DNA of 64,000 nucleotides. Origin: Epiperipatus broadwayi (taxonomy: Eukaryota > Onychophora > Udeonychophora > Euonychophora > Peripatidae). Shown here in pieces: positions 12,395 to 25,439 of this stretch. The stretch lies in contig JAQFVV010012983.1 of assembly GCA_028023455.1 (NCBI GenBank), positions 1-64,000 of the forward strand, read 5' to 3'. The notes under the pieces are model-generated. The model saw only the letters and a list, made by a program, of their open reading frames with translations, was not told where the DNA came from and did no database searches. The number at the start of each line of letters is the position of its first letter. Position 1 is the first letter of the stretch. The position numbers and the translations under genes are program-made.

Positions 12395-12400
<6 letters not shown>

Positions 12401-12613
12401 CCATAAAGAAAAGATAGATATGTTCACCAATTTGCCTCAAGAAGTTTAGCACATTGGGAGAAAAGCAAACAGTAAAACTAAATTTTATTAGATTGGTTCC
12501 CAGTTTAGGAAAGTCAAAGAAAATTTCAATTTAGTTAATGAGAAAAAAGTATTTGTTAAATAGATCACCTTGAAGTAATATCAAAAATTATTTTGCTCTA
12601 CATGGATTAATAT

Positions 12614-12665
12614 ATTAAAACAGGCAAAACTCTCTATATGTATTGCCACCCAATCATATGATGTT
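12614..12665. mobile_element. Fragment of foldback family A
   Basis: It contains the family A end 'aaaacaggcaaaactctc' followed by the 'attgccaccca' arm start, then loses similarity. No partner arm is close by. Confidence 0.55.
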
Positions 12666-12789
12666 GAATGGATTAATGTAGTGATAGATATCATACTTAA
12701 TAAAAACTAAAGGTGTCTGGAGTCTTTTCTCACTGATGAAAGTAAAAATAATAATCTCATTTTTTGATCAGCTGAATTGTATTACTACT

Positions 12790-13060
12790 GAGTCTACTAT
12801 TTGGGTGATCCAACGTCATAGAACTTTCCAAATCACGAATGATATAACTATTTTACTCATCACAAGCTTAAAATATGTTGTTTTACCAATTTTGATCTGA
12901 CTTTACTATTATGGAAAAGTTATTGAATCACATACAGCATCAATCAATCCATTGAGATTCTTCTATATTTTATTAATTAAGCAAGAACATATTTCAGTGC
13001 ATTGGAGAATGAGATAAAATACCCTGCTTTTCACTATTTTCCTAAAGAAATTAAAGGTTA
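12790..13060 (+). pseudogene. Possible reverse-transcriptase thumb remnant
   Basis: The plus strand contains 'gttgttttaccaattttgatc' (VVLPIL), then aromatic and glycine residues, then a short leucine-rich stretch. The order resembles the post-palm VLPxLxYxxG region of many non-LTR reverse transcriptases, possibly the R4/Dong type. Stops interrupt it and the similarity is short, so this is a weak assignment. A family A foldback lies to the right. Confidence 0.25.
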
Positions 13061-13396
13061 TATATGAAATAATAAGAAGATTGAATATTATGATCAAGCA
13101 ATAATACTTATTGATTATTAATTTATTTATAAAATATATAATTTTATCAACAAATATAAATAAATATCTTCTAAAACAGTTTGATTCTAATGATTCAAAA
13201 TACACCATAACATTGGGTGACTGAAATTCTTTCACAGTTTTAATTTTGAAATTTCTGAAGTCAATTGTAAACCACATATATAATTGTCTACTGTGTATTT
13301 TATCTATGTGATTTTATCAGCATTTTAAGTCTGTTGACATTTTTTCAGCAATTCTGATTCTCAATCTATTTTTTTCATTCTATATAACCTCATTCA

Positions 13397-13835
13397 CTAC
13401 ATGATCATCATTTCTTATGCTTGCTTATAACTGTTATCAAAACAGGAAAAACTCCATACAGTATAACCCCTCAGTGCAAGACAGAGTAATTTATCCACTA
13501 ACCCCAGTTCAGACCTATATGACTATATAGGGTAATGAGTTTGGATTAAAAATATTATTGTTTTTTTTTTTAATTTAAGACTCATAGTTTTGTAGTTAAG
13601 TAGAAATACAAGGTGGTTGTTGGAGGGTTGCATTAGATCCTAAGATCTAGGTGCAATGCTCTCAGATCCAAGGCTCCTTACTGACAAAGGCCACAAGCCA
13701 GAAACTAGTCTGGGATAGTGGATGAGTAGGCACTAGATGGGGATTTTATGCACAAGCCTTCTGGCATCCATTGACTGCTCTGGCTTGCACTGAGTGGCAA
13801 TACTTTATGGAGAATTTTTCCTATTTTTATAATCT
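13397..13835. mobile_element. Foldback family A, copy 2
   Basis: The left arm begins near 13397 ('catgatcatcatttcttatgc') and continues through 'aaaacaggaaaaactccatacag'. The right arm (13613-13830) carries 'gacaaaggccacaagcca', 'tgagtaggcactagatgg' and 'atccattgactgctctgg'. The left arm has lost most of its inner half. The centre near 13630-13660 is itself palindromic ('gatcctaagatctagg'). Confidence 0.75.
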
Positions 13836-13839
13836 CATT

Positions 13840-14045
13840 ACCAATTAAAGATAAAAGATATATTGCTTTTTCTAACTATATGGATGACATTAAAGTTATA
13901 TGTTTCAATACAACTTAGATTTAAGTGTTTTCATACAAATTATGGAAACTTACGTTTCTTATAAACATTGGAGAACTTATCATAATCAACTGAATCAATG
14001 ACTATGTTATATTTAATAAAAATATTATATGTTTACTGGACTAGC
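13840..14045 (+). pseudogene. Possible reverse-transcriptase palm remnant (YMDD box)
   Basis: Around 13880 the plus strand reads AFSNYMDDIKV. This resembles the catalytic YxDD box of a reverse transcriptase, followed further on by an INIGEL-like stretch. Two stop codons follow shortly after the box. LINE-C at about 26.1 kb also has a YMDD box. The piece is short and its family uncertain; chance resemblance is possible. Confidence 0.3.
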
Positions 14046-14049
14046 TGCA

Positions 14050-14335
14050 AAGGTCTAATAATGATAGATCATTGAAACACATTCATCTTACCCTCAAGGA
14101 AACTTAACTGATGTTTTAATTAAAAACTCTGACACATGAGAAAAAAGACAGAGTGTTTCTTGATCTTAATGTCAGAAATAAAAAACTAGTAAACTCATTA
14201 CTCTGACTGACGTATGTTGATCGACCCACCCACAATCATATATGTATAATCACACAGTTATAATAGATTCAATGACAAGAATATATAGAATCACACTAGG
14301 AATTTTCCTTGCTTAGTTTTTTAAAGCATTAATAA
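14050..14335 (-). mobile_element. RTE 5' module without its coding region
   Basis: Similar to 40600-40870 and, inverted, to 43130-43440, where the same sequence sits directly upstream of RTE coding sequence. Shared words include 'aaaaaagacagagtgtttcttgatcttaa', 'aataatagattcaatgacaaga' (variants) and 'ggaattttccttgcttag'. Here no RTE coding sequence follows, so it is either a deletion derivative or a solo 5' region. Confidence 0.6.
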
Positions 14336-14358
14336 TGAACATCTTTCAGAAACTAACC

Positions 14359-14362
14359 ATTG

Positions 14363-14396
<34 letters not shown>

Positions 14397-14412
14397 CAAT
14401 AATAAAACTATT

Positions 14413-14457
<45 letters not shown>

Positions 14458-14464
14458 TTTTATT
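14359..14464. repeat. Two abutting perfect palindromes with TA cores
   Basis: The palindrome 14359-14400 (arms ATTGCAAATA and TATTTGCAAT) is immediately followed by the palindrome 14401-14464 (arms AATAAAACTATTTA and TAAATAGTTTTATT). Each has a (TA)n centre. Such sequences could extrude as adjacent hairpins. They lie where the RTE 5' module would otherwise continue into the hammerhead-like repeat at 15.1 kb. Confidence 0.85.
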
Positions 14465-14690
14465 AATCATTTATTAAATTAGAAATTATTATCAGTCCAA
14501 ATACAAACTCGTTTAAAAACTTAATATATACATTAATCTAACACAATAACATGAAATAATCAAACTTAATTTTTTCTGTTCTATGTGTAATATTTATTAA
14601 AGATATATTTAAAATTCCACTCCACCTTATGTTCCCTAAACATATTGGCCCCAGATACACATTCTATTTACATACTTTTGATAAGGCAAA

Positions 14691-14815
14691 ACTCTCCATA
14701 CAGTAGTGCCATCCTGTGCCAACCAGAGTAATCAATGGATGCCAAAAGGCTGGTGCATAAAATCCCTATCTAATGCCTACTCATACAATATCCAATCATG
14801 TGATACTTTTAATAA
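14691..14815. mobile_element. Single arm of foldback family A
   Basis: Starts 'ggcaaaactctccatacagtag' and continues through 'ccagagtaatcaatggatgcc', 'aaaatccctatctaatgcct' and 'actcatacaatatcc'. It is a well preserved left arm; no right arm is present. Confidence 0.75.
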
Positions 14816-15036
14816 CTTGATGAACTTCTTTTCTACTGTTTTTATACTATTTAACAACTATATTTTCTTCTATTATTAAAATTTTTATATTATTTTACAG
14901 AATTTCACATATTCAATTGATTAATTGGATTTAAATCACTTTTCTTATTTCCAGAATTCATTTTCTTGTTTTAATAAAACATTTATTATTGTGATTTTTT
15001 TTTTATTCTAATATCTATATAAATGGTTATAAAAAA

Positions 15037-15235
15037 TTTACAACATTATTAAAGACTTTATCAATACTATTTATTTATATCAAAACTAACATGAATATGT
15101 GTATAAATGTGTTAATTATATAATTATATATTTGAACATTGTACCTCTGATGATGACTGCAGGATAGTCGAAACTGTTAGTTTTGATAAAAATAAATAAT
15201 ATTGATAAAGTGTTTAAGAAGGTTGTAAATGGTAT
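15037..15235 (+). repeat. Hammerhead-like repeat E, copy 1, within an inverted repeat
   Basis: The core CTGATGA (15147-15153), a GACT/AGTC helix (15155-15158 with 15166-15169) and GAAA (15170-15173), followed by AAACT-GTT-AGTTT, resembles hammerhead helix II and III geometry. No helix I partner is apparent. Flanks 15037-15090 and 15174-15232 are inverted repeats of each other ('atcaaaactaac' and 'gttagttttgat', 'tttacaac' and 'gttgtaaa'). Other copies are at 36600-36770 and 40880-41060. Function is unproven. Confidence 0.5.
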
Positions 15236-15700
15236 ATGATAAAGTAGTAATCAATACATAGTAAAAAGAAAAAGAAATTTATAAAAAATTACATCTGTTA
15301 TTTTCTTATTAATCTTGTTCAAGTGGGAAGCTTCTTAATTAAAAGTACCATATTTTAATGTGTTAACCTCTTTGTGTTTATGCCCACACAATGTGGGCAA
15401 TAATTTTTAAATTATAAACATCCAGGTTGAGATTAAGATTAATGGAAATCTATGTAGGCTACGCATGCACTTTTTACACCTTTGTTTCTATCTTTCTTTT
15501 TACTTTCGAGAAAGGTAAATTTTATTTGTCTACGATAAAAAATAATTTTATGATGATATTTGTGATCAAGTAGATTGCATTTTTTTGTCTTTCTCTCATT
15601 TTTTTGATAGTTACTGGAGAACATCTCAGCGTGAAAAATATATCAATAAAAAGTTTTACTTTTTCCATTGTATAATGTTATGGGGGCCTAATAATAAGTA
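15236..15700. other. AT-rich stretch, no gene seen
   Basis: AT-rich sequence with a slightly G+C-richer patch at 15360-15500 but no convincing coding feature. A 61-codon minus-strand frame at 15439-15624 has no recognisable domain. Confidence 0.45.
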
Positions 15701-16350
15701 TTTTTATTTTTCTATATTTTTTTAATTATTATTTTATTATATGTTTTTTATTATTATTTTATTATATATATTTTAATTATTGTTTTTTTTATATATATTT
15801 GATTTTAAAAAAACCACAAAAATACTATTGAAACTAACATTAAAAAAAATATTATGATTATCTGCATTTTTTTCTATAATGTGAACTTGGGTGGGGTATT
15901 TGAATTAATTGATATGAGACAAAAATAAATATATTTTGAAAATATTATGACCTGATTTAGATTTTTCTATAATTTTTTGTCTGCATTTTAATAATAATAA
16001 AAATAAGCAAATGCTAAAAGTAACGATTTTGACAGTACATAAACTTAGGCCGATTATAGACTATTGCAATATAAATTTCAAAGCTGCATATTTTTTAATT
16101 ATTATTTTATTCAAATATATATATATGATAAAAAATATACAAAAAAATTACTATTGAAACTAACATTAAAAAAAAATAGCTCGTGATAGTGTACATTTAT
16201 ATTGTGAATTATCTTAATTTTTTGATATGATGTAAATTTGGGTGAGTATTGTATTAACTGATATGAGACAAAGATGAACATATTTTAAAATTATAATGAC
16301 CTCATTTAGATTTTTCTAAAAGTAACAATTTTGACACTATTTAGTATTTC
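15700..16350. repeat. Diverged tandem duplication, period about 0.3-0.35 kb
   Basis: Two successive units share an ordered series of words: 'actattgaaactaacatt' (15824 and 16150), 'gatatgagacaaa' (15911 and 16260), 'tttagatttttcta' (about 15957 and 16306) and 'aaaagtaac-attttgaca' (about 16017 and 16319). Spacing varies from 302 to 349 bp because of indels. No coding potential is seen. Confidence 0.75.
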
Positions 16351-16449
16351 ATTCACTTTTTTTATTTTATTATTTTATTTTGTATATAGTGACTATTTTA
16401 GTAGTACTTTTCAATAAATTACAAACTGTATTGAAGTTCTTTATTATAA

Positions 16450-18440
16450 TATTCAAATTATACTAATTGTTGATCAATATTAACTACTTGTTATAAAGGA
16501 TATTACTAGGAATGACTTATACATTGTAAACCCCTGTATGGAAATACATTTTGAAGAGCTATTGAGAAAATTGAAAGGTACTAATGTCTTTATTCTATGA
16601 AGTTTTCAAGTGATGGATTACCTTATGTAAATGTTATTATATACTTATTTTTTAGAAATTTCATGATGAATCCAACTAACCTACTAACATAAATATAATT
16701 TTAAGTTGTATGCATGATAATTAAGGATTTATAAAATAATATGAAAATAATTATTAGAAATATTAACTTTAATTTATTTTTTATTACTTTGAATATCAAT
16801 GACTATATTTTTTTTTTCAGTTTAATTACATTCTTTGGTGTTTAATCTTTAAAATAATATTTATTATGTCATTTTTTATCAATAAAACTTATATTTATGA
16901 TAACATTTGTGGCTTAGCATATTTTTTTTAAATATTCAATATGGCTGCTTGAAAGTGAAAAGATTAAATAATCCATAAGTTCTAGCCCCTTTCATGCCTT
17001 CTTTTTTTTTTTCATGGGTTTTATATTTTAAGTTATATCTACAAAATTTTAAATTTGGGGGATTTCAGATTTTAAAGAAAATTCCATGGGACAAATGTAT
17101 TCCATCATTTATAATTCACCTATACATACACCGCAAAACAAAATTATATTTGAAATTATTTATTGAAAATTTAAATTATGTATAAAAACAGTCTAAACAC
17201 AAAGCAATATTACAAAAAGAATTTCTTATTAGAGTTTTTTTTCTCTATTTTTTTCATGACAATTGTGGCAACTCCTTAGTTAATGGTGGAACGCATATCC
17301 CATCTGCATAAAAGTAGAAATTTTTTAGGGGGTAAAAAATAATTATTACACTGTTTTTATTAATTATATTTTATCATCTTACCTATTCATATTTTTCATT
17401 AAAATCGTCAATAAAAACACTTATTTATCTGATTAGTTTACAAATTTAATTTATGGGACATATATAAATTAAGAGATATATTAACTGTCTGTACTGTGTT
17501 TATAAAAAGTTGTATGATTTTATTTTTGCATTAATTCGTATCTTACATTTCATTAAACAATGAACTATAGTAAATATATTATATGCGTTATAGTTTTGAA
17601 ATAAATATTTGTATTTCGTACTTGAACCAAATTGTGGTATGTTTAGATATCTAACACGTTAATCCACAACACAGCCTTATTTAGTATAGATATAATAAAC
17701 ATCTCAATGGTAAATGAAAATGTAACAACACCTTATTATTAATATATTTAGTTCTAAAATAATATATTTTTTTTTATAAACTTGGCATTTTCAAGTTCTT
17801 ATAAATAAAATCGATGTTCTATTTTTGTTTCTCTCTTATTTTATTTAATGATATTTTGTTTTTATTTGTTTGGTAGAAAATGTAATTTAATTTAACGTAT
17901 TTGAAAGCTTGTTTATTAAAAACTTATTTTCTTTTATCAAGTCAACAGTAATTTCAAAACTTTAATGTATAATTGATTAACTTTCAAATGTCAAAGAAGA
18001 GGATTTGGAAATGAACTAATAAATTTTCAATTATTATAAAATTATTTTTATATGTGTGTGCGTGTGCATGTATGTGTGTTTAAAATTAATAATAATTCAG
18101 ATTTAATATTCCTCAATAAATTTTAAAATACTCATTTTATTTTATTTTTTAAAAATATCGATTATATTTATGACTTTATGTCAAATGCAGAAATTCGCTT
18201 TCAAATTTTACAATTTTATAAGCAAAAAATTATTTTTTTGTTGTTGTTTATTAAAGAGAAAGTAAATTTTTTATATTATTTTGAATTTTATTTATTGTTT
18301 TTGTGTGCATACATATTAGGATCGAATAATATTATGAGAACGTATATTAGCACTTCATTTTTGACATCATATAATAATGAAAATACATTTGAAAATAACA
18401 TTTTTTCATTCTTTTTCCAAATAAATAAATCTCTCTTCTA
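16450..18440. other. AT-rich stretch, no gene seen
   Basis: Very AT-rich, with T and A runs and a small TG tract near 18050. Short open frames (for example 16994-17185 and 18178-18441, plus strand) have the composition expected of AT-rich noncoding DNA and no recognisable domain. Confidence 0.5.
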
Positions 18441-21400
18441 ATCACTTATATATATATATATTGTACCCTCACTTCCCGATATATATATAATATAACTTAA
18501 AATATGACTAGCTCAATTAAATCGTTATGCTCGGCTAAAATATGTATAACTATCGTTAATATATTTTTATAATACTATATCTTATCAGATTCATTATAAC
18601 TTACCAAAATTAATATAGTTCAATATCATGTACTAATTAAATAAGTATTTATTAAAATCATGAGACTATGAAGTGAAGTTACAAGTGGTAATTGAATTTA
18701 CATTGAGCTAATGTCTTCCCAAGACACTATCTCAATGGCATAAGAATACTATTACCTCTTTATTATCTCATTACTACATCTACAGCACTCTTATGTCTTT
18801 TATAAAAATTAACTAACTTCAATAATAATAATAAATAAATCTCAATCTTTTATTAAGGAAATATAATTAAATAATCTCAGGTTCTTTTAATTATTTTAAA
18901 GTAATAATATTTCTTGCAGATAGGCATGATAAGGGATTTAATATCAAACCTAACTACACCTAACTTATCATAATAATAATAACTAACAATAATAATTTCT
19001 AGTGTATAAATTAATCTTATCTATTTTATTATACTATTAATCATTAAGGAAATAAGTGAATCATCTACATGTCTTTCATTTTCATATAGTATCTTAATTT
19101 AAAAATTATACTAAAATCTTATAATTTAATAATATGTGGCAATAAATAATATTATACTCTTATATTGTGCATTATAATTACCTTGTGACCATTATAATAT
19201 TATATGTTAATGTCAATCAATTTCTATAAATTATATTAAGAAAATACTGTGTTTCTTTTTAAAATAATAATAATAAATTCATATTGTGCAAATATTATGT
19301 TTATTCAAATTATCTGTTGTCAAATGCTGTGGTGCAAAATAATGAATTCGACACACTTTTAAACAACTTAAACAAATTTATTTACATCAACTTTAATAAA
19401 CAATTTATGTACATTATTTACATTACAAGTGGAAACCAAAGAAAATAAAAAATAAGAAAAATAATAATACAAGATTTTTACACTGTTACTATTTCCATAA
19501 ACATAAATAGATAATCCATACATTTCTTAAATGTTTTATCAGTAACATTTAATTAAGTTTATGAATTTAAATCTTAATAGATATCATTTGTCATTAGTTA
19601 GTACAAAAGAAGACTTTTATATAAAGTATCACTTATGTAGCATATGTAAAATAAACAAACTTTAACAATTAAAATGCTACTTCACTTAAGTATTATTGCT
19701 ATTTCTATTATAATGTACTAGTATGTATTACATTTACTATTAGCATTAATCACATATCAACTAATGTATAGACTGATATAACTTTATAATATAACAACAT
19801 TTATTGATTATATAATTATTTACTTCATTCTGATGTAATTTCATAATGTATGTCTTACCAAAATATGCAATACATATATGTTCTTTTCTTAAAATAATAT
19901 TTAAAATTATTCAACAATTTCAAATTTTATAAAGTATTATATTAAAATAAAATTCTATGATTCTTTTCTATTTAAACTACTACTCTTCTCTACTTGTTAT
20001 TCCTATTCCTTCCTAATAAAATTCTATCTACAAATATCATTTTAACCTTATTTAACTTCAGTAATAGCTTACCAATTTTTTTAAAAAAAATATACGACTA
20101 TCCAAACTCTCTTATACCTCATCATCTATATACGATAAACCCTTCAATCAAAATATAAATTTTTATATAAAATTAATTTAACTTATCTAATAAAAATAAA
20201 ATATAGATATTTTAACCTCTTATTAACTTGAAAAGAAATATAAATAAATCATACTAATTTAATAAATCAAATTCCTAATATTGTAACAGAAACATTAAAA
20301 CTTATTCACGAAAGAATCATATAATTATTTACGGATTTCTCTTATTACGTTATAATAAATTTATATCATAAATTTAAAGTATGCATATTAAAATAAAACT
20401 GTTATTACTAATATTATGTGTGTATATTCTTTAAATATTTATACATTCATTCAACAATCAAATAATATTTGGTTGATCTAAAGAAAACAAAGCAAAATAC
20501 ATCAAATTATTACTATTATATAATTTTTACCATAAATGATATTCCAATTTATAATCCGCCACACGATGTCCTCCAGAATTAAAGTTTTACAAAATAATTT
20601 CACATTTATACTCAACAATTATTCTTTAAAATATTACGTGTTGTATAATTATATAAAAATAAACTTTATGAAATTAAGTGTTATATTAATATTTAGTTAC
20701 TTTTTAAAAAAAATGTACCTCTCTTATCTTTAATAGATCAATAAATAATTAAATATCTATGTTAGTTAAGAAAAACAAAAGATGTTACATAAAATCCAAC
20801 GGTGTCTTCTTTCCACCTATAATTGTTCTTTTTTTCCTAGGCACAAACTTTTACCAACATTACTTCCTTTTCCGGTACATCACGTGTTTAAACAGTTTTT
20901 ATGAAATAAATGAAAACGTTTTTTTTTTAAAAAAAAAATAGAATAAGTTCCACCATAAGAAACAAAATAATAATTAAAATAGTTTATAGGATCCGGATTC
21001 ATTTCTTTAAAGAAAAATTATTTAAAAGTTATTATTTCTAGGATTAGTCAATAGTTTATAATGTTCTTATTTAATTATTATAAATTGACTTGGATATCCA
21101 CGTATACTTATTTGTGCATTCTTTAACAAATATTTAGGTAAGATTAATTTCTAAATTCTTCTGTACGACTAGCGTCCAGACTTTACTATATAATATTTTA
21201 TTTACAGGTATTTCTTTGCCAATTAAACTTCCAATTTATTTGCCTTTTAAAACTATCGAAATCTAGTCTTTTAAACTACAAAGACTTAACAAGGCAAGTA
21301 ATTCTACAATTATTATTAATTACCATATCTTTACCAAGATATATACTTAAATTTGTAATTTAAAAATACTTTCTTCATAAAGAAGTATTTATCTTTCTTT

Positions 21401-22750
21401 AAATATTTTTTTATAAAAATTAATTATAATCAACTTTTAAATTCATATAATGTCCAATATATTACTTTTATCCAACTAGTAATTCTCCTAGTTAATCCAG
21501 CATTTGTTATATTTTTAGTATAAAGTCTCCAATACATTTTATCCTTATACGATGCTTTCATGATTATTTGATAGTAAATTGAGCTTCGATAGAGACGATC
21601 AATAGGGAATTATAAATAAATTAGCACTGCATATTTAATGGTAAAACTTTTATAAATTATTTAAAACTACTCTCTTATAATTTTAAAATGATTACGAGAG
21701 CGTCTATAATTTTACTTAGCTATATCTAATAGCACACTTCACTTAAAAGAAATTACAATCATAATCCCCCCTGAACAATTGAACCTTAGTTTTATACCGG
21801 AATAAATTCCCCACTTGATTGGTAAATTAAACAATCACCTTGCTAGCCTATTTACATATTTTACCAACAATACAGAATTAAAAATAAATAATGACTTATT
21901 TAATATTTATTATTTATTACATTATTAAATTCTTAAATGGATCTTTATCATTTATTTAAATCCATTAAACATTTTTTTAAAATATATTTTTTACTTTATT
22001 TCACTTTTAACTTTTATAAGACTATTTTTTAAACAAACTAAGTCTATTTTTATACGTTACGTTTTTTTAAACAGTATTTTAAAAATCAGATTTAATATTT
22101 CACATTAATTATCTTTATTTTTATCTCGTGATAGCCAATATAATATTTATAAATTTTATAATAGAATTTTAGAACAGTTTTGCAACTTTACTATAAAACT
22201 TACAAGCATGTGTGTACATATGTCTATCTATCATCTGTTTTACAACACAGATACAAACACTTGTAATTATCTAAAAATAAACTACAATTTAATTTTAAAA
22301 ATAAATATTTTTAAAATAAATAATATATTATAACAACTTTAAAATAATAATTCGATATTATTAAAATCAAATATTAATCTTCTATTATATACTATTAATA
22401 ATTAAAATATTTATATTCACTTATTAAATATTAATCTTTATCAACAATAAATATATGCATTTAATTTTAACTTATCTTTTTAACTTTTAGCTTTAAACAT
22501 TTATTTACAAAACTTATTAATGCAGTATTAATCATGGCCAGTTTTCCCAACCATATAATATTATCACTTTTTATTGAAACGTCTCTCTCAAACATTAGCA
22601 CAATTTCACATATCAAATATTCATAGATTACTTTAATTAAACTTTTTGAAAGATTATCATAATAAAATCAACATCATATAGCTAAATATACCTTAAATTT
22701 AAAATTTTTAATAAATTGATATAACAATTCATGGTGACCCATACAAAAGG
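18441..22750. other. Long AT-rich region, no gene seen
   Basis: More than 4 kb of extremely AT-rich sequence, unusually poor in G on the plus strand between about 18.8 and 22.7 kb, with endless 'aataataa', 'ttattaa' and 'aaatta' motifs. Short frames at 20536-20941 are lysine-, phenylalanine- and isoleucine-rich and look like composition artefacts. No transposon family from the rest of the window was recognised. Confidence 0.5.
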
Positions 22751-22752
22751 GC

Positions 22753-22755
<3 letters not shown>

Positions 22756-22815
<60 letters not shown>
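22756..22815. repeat. (TA)n array
   Basis: About 60 bp of TA dinucleotides flanked by 'gcacaa' and 'ttacaac'. The flanks are reminiscent of the ACAA/TTGT edges of the TA palindromes but do not form a palindrome. Confidence 0.9.
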
Positions 22816-22817
<2 letters not shown>

Positions 22818-22955
22818 CAACAACAAGTCCTCTCTGATTTCTACTTTAAATGCCACTAAGTTTATACAGACCTGATATAATCTAACCTTTTCTAAAACAT
22901 TACTGTCATGTTTTTATAAAGATTACTATAATAATAATAATTGCATAGAAAAAAA

Positions 22956-22956
<1 letters not shown>

Positions 22957-23016
<60 letters not shown>

Positions 23017-23043
23017 TAATCATCATCATCATCATCATCATCA
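22957..23043. repeat. (TAA)n followed by (CAT)n
   Basis: About 60 bp of AAT trinucleotides, then about 25 bp of CAT trinucleotides. The isoleucine-run open frame across it is a repeat artefact. Confidence 0.9.
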
Positions 23044-23139
23044 GAACTATTTACTTTGCTCTTTTTTTCTTTGTTTCTATGACTTCATATTCACTCACTA
23101 TTTATCTCTTCTTTCTTTTCTACAACTGTTGACATTATC

Positions 23140-24350
23140 AGATATATTTCAACTTAGGACAATGGACCATGAAACTGTATAATATCTTATTAATTAAAAC
23201 CATCTAATTCCTACATCACTGCAGTTTTTCAATTATTTTACACACAGATCAGATGTATCAATCCTTAAGTCTTTAATTTGCCACTCATTTTGTTATAGTA
23301 TAATTCTCCTATTATATTACTTAAATGTGTGTAACTGGTCATTTGAATAGGTATGATTATTTTGGTTTACACATATAAAGCACTAAATATGTTGAAAATG
23401 TATCTCATAAACTTTCATAAATTCCACACATATATCAGAACATTGATTTTGAATTCTTCATCAAGTGAATAATCAAACATTTTAACAATGAATTTCTCTT
23501 ACATTGTTTTATTAACATTTTCCATTCTAAATTAAGCTCACAGATTCACAATTTTAAATATCATTAAATTTTATTATTGATTCTAGTTGTTAAATGAAAT
23601 GCATATTGCCTGCATATTTTGTTTTATTCATGTGCACTATTATGGGGGAATGTTACTTTAATAATAATTACTCAATCAATCTTATTTCCAGCCAATTAAG
23701 TTTATTTTTAAAGAAAATAAATTGATATTTTAGTTAGTATTTTTTATACATAAAAGTCAGATCTAATCAGGGAAGCAATAAAATTTTAATTTATTCAGAT
23801 GGATATAGTTTAATAAATCTCTTTGTGTTATATTTGTCAAAAAAGTATCTTTTAATTTAATTTCTAAGCTTATTTTTACATTTGAAATAGATTTATTCAG
23901 ACCCCATTTTTATTAATAAAAAGTCAAATAAATTTCTTTTTTTATATACTGAAGTTATTTTAAAGATTAAAACAATTTACATAATATTAATTATATATTG
24001 GATTATGTGCATCATCAAATGATAAATATTAAATGTCTTTAGAAAAATATTTAAACTTTATTTAAACTTTTCAAATACATTCAACAATTACTAATAGCAC
24101 ATAGGTTAGCATATAACACAATGTTTAGAGAAATATTAATCTTTTTTTAGGTATTGCTGTTCTGACTACTACCAGTACTACCATAAGAATCAAACCTGCA
24201 TCATCATTTTCATATATATTGAATTGTAAGTTAATGTTAAAATGAAGTTACTTATTCTTTTAAAAACACAAGGGTGCATGTTCAACTTCTATGGTAACAT
24301 TGTTACTGGTCAGGTCTTCAATATTTGAAAAAGAAATAATTCTTTTGAAA
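23140..24350. other. AT-rich stretch, no gene seen
   Basis: No recognisable coding, RNA or repeat feature on either strand. Composition becomes less extreme than in 18.4-22.7 kb. Confidence 0.5.
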
Positions 24351-24371
24351 CATTTATATACTAACCTGTAT

Positions 24372-24610
24372 GCTATTATTTATATTTTTAAAAACCTTCC
24401 ATTTCAAACACATAGGCATATTTCCTTTTAGTATCAAGTTATTTCTATAAAAAGCACTCCAACCAAGTTTAATTTTATGATTAATTTCATCCATTAAGTT
24501 TCCATCTGTATTAATAATCTGACCAAGGTATTTGTAACTGTTAACTTTTTCTATCTCATCATAATCAATCTTTATTTTCATATTTTGAAAAAACCCATTA
24601 AACATTTAAT
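24372..24610 (-). mobile_element. RTE fragment (reverse transcriptase C-terminal part)
   Basis: Closely similar to 38070-38300 of the well preserved RTE. It holds an 83-codon frame with NSYKYLGQIINTDGN and the following ILKGNMPMC, the thumb region just after the RT palm. It is truncated at both ends with no adjacent RTE sequence. It is the youngest-looking small RTE fragment here, with only scattered differences from the 38-kb copy. Confidence 0.85.
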
Positions 24611-25430
24611 TTCTAGACAAAGTATATCAAATTTATTATTTTCTGATAAATAATAATGGTTCAATATTAAAGTGAAATTTGAAAATTTAAAGCGAGAACA
24701 AATAAATCTATCAGAATGTTAACACAAAACAAGAGGGTTAAAGGTCAAAAATTTATTTGGGCTTGTGAATTTATATTATCCACATTTTGTGGAATCTCAT
24801 CCTCTAATAAATCATTTAGTAGTCGAATACCATGTTTATGTTTTAATAATTATTATGATGTTAGTTATGAACTTGACATTTTCAAACCCATCCACAGATG
24901 TAAAAGAAATAATATTTAAGAGTATTGTTGTCCATTAATTTGTAGAGAACAGAATGGGAGAAACTAGTATTATTGACTAACTGCAAAGAGTTTTTATAAA
25001 TTAATGATATGAATATAAAGTAAGAAACATCTATATTGTTTTTATATTTATAAAGATTGCTTTTAATAAAGAAAAGAAAATGGGGTGTTTTGCTTTATAG
25101 ATATATATGTGAAAAATATAAAATTTCATTATTTAATATTAAATTTTTGATTCCTTTATTAGATACTTGTTAAATAAAAATATTTTTGAGCAATTTGTTT
25201 ATTATTAATATTAATTTACATTGCATTATTAAATTTATTAATATATATATATTGTACCATTTTGCCTAGATTCAACCCTGAAATTATTTTACTCCTATTT
25301 TTTTTTTGTGGGGTTAATGATTTTTCAATTGTTTTAAAAGGTCAAATGATTCACATTATTTATAAATGATTATTGATAATACAGTATAATACAAAATAAT
25401 ATATCATTCATTATTTTATTTTTAATTTTC
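24611..25430. other. AT-rich stretch, no gene seen
   Basis: No convincing feature. A 67-codon plus-strand frame at 24716-24919 has several cysteines and unremarkable composition, but no motif or splice context that supports it as real. Confidence 0.4.
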
Positions 25431-25439
25431 TTAGCACAT

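Noticed and set aside
13840-14045. Joining the YMDD remnant with 12790-13060 as one LINE
   Set aside because: The order is reversed relative to RT domain order (thumb before palm on the same strand), so they cannot be parts of a single simple insertion.
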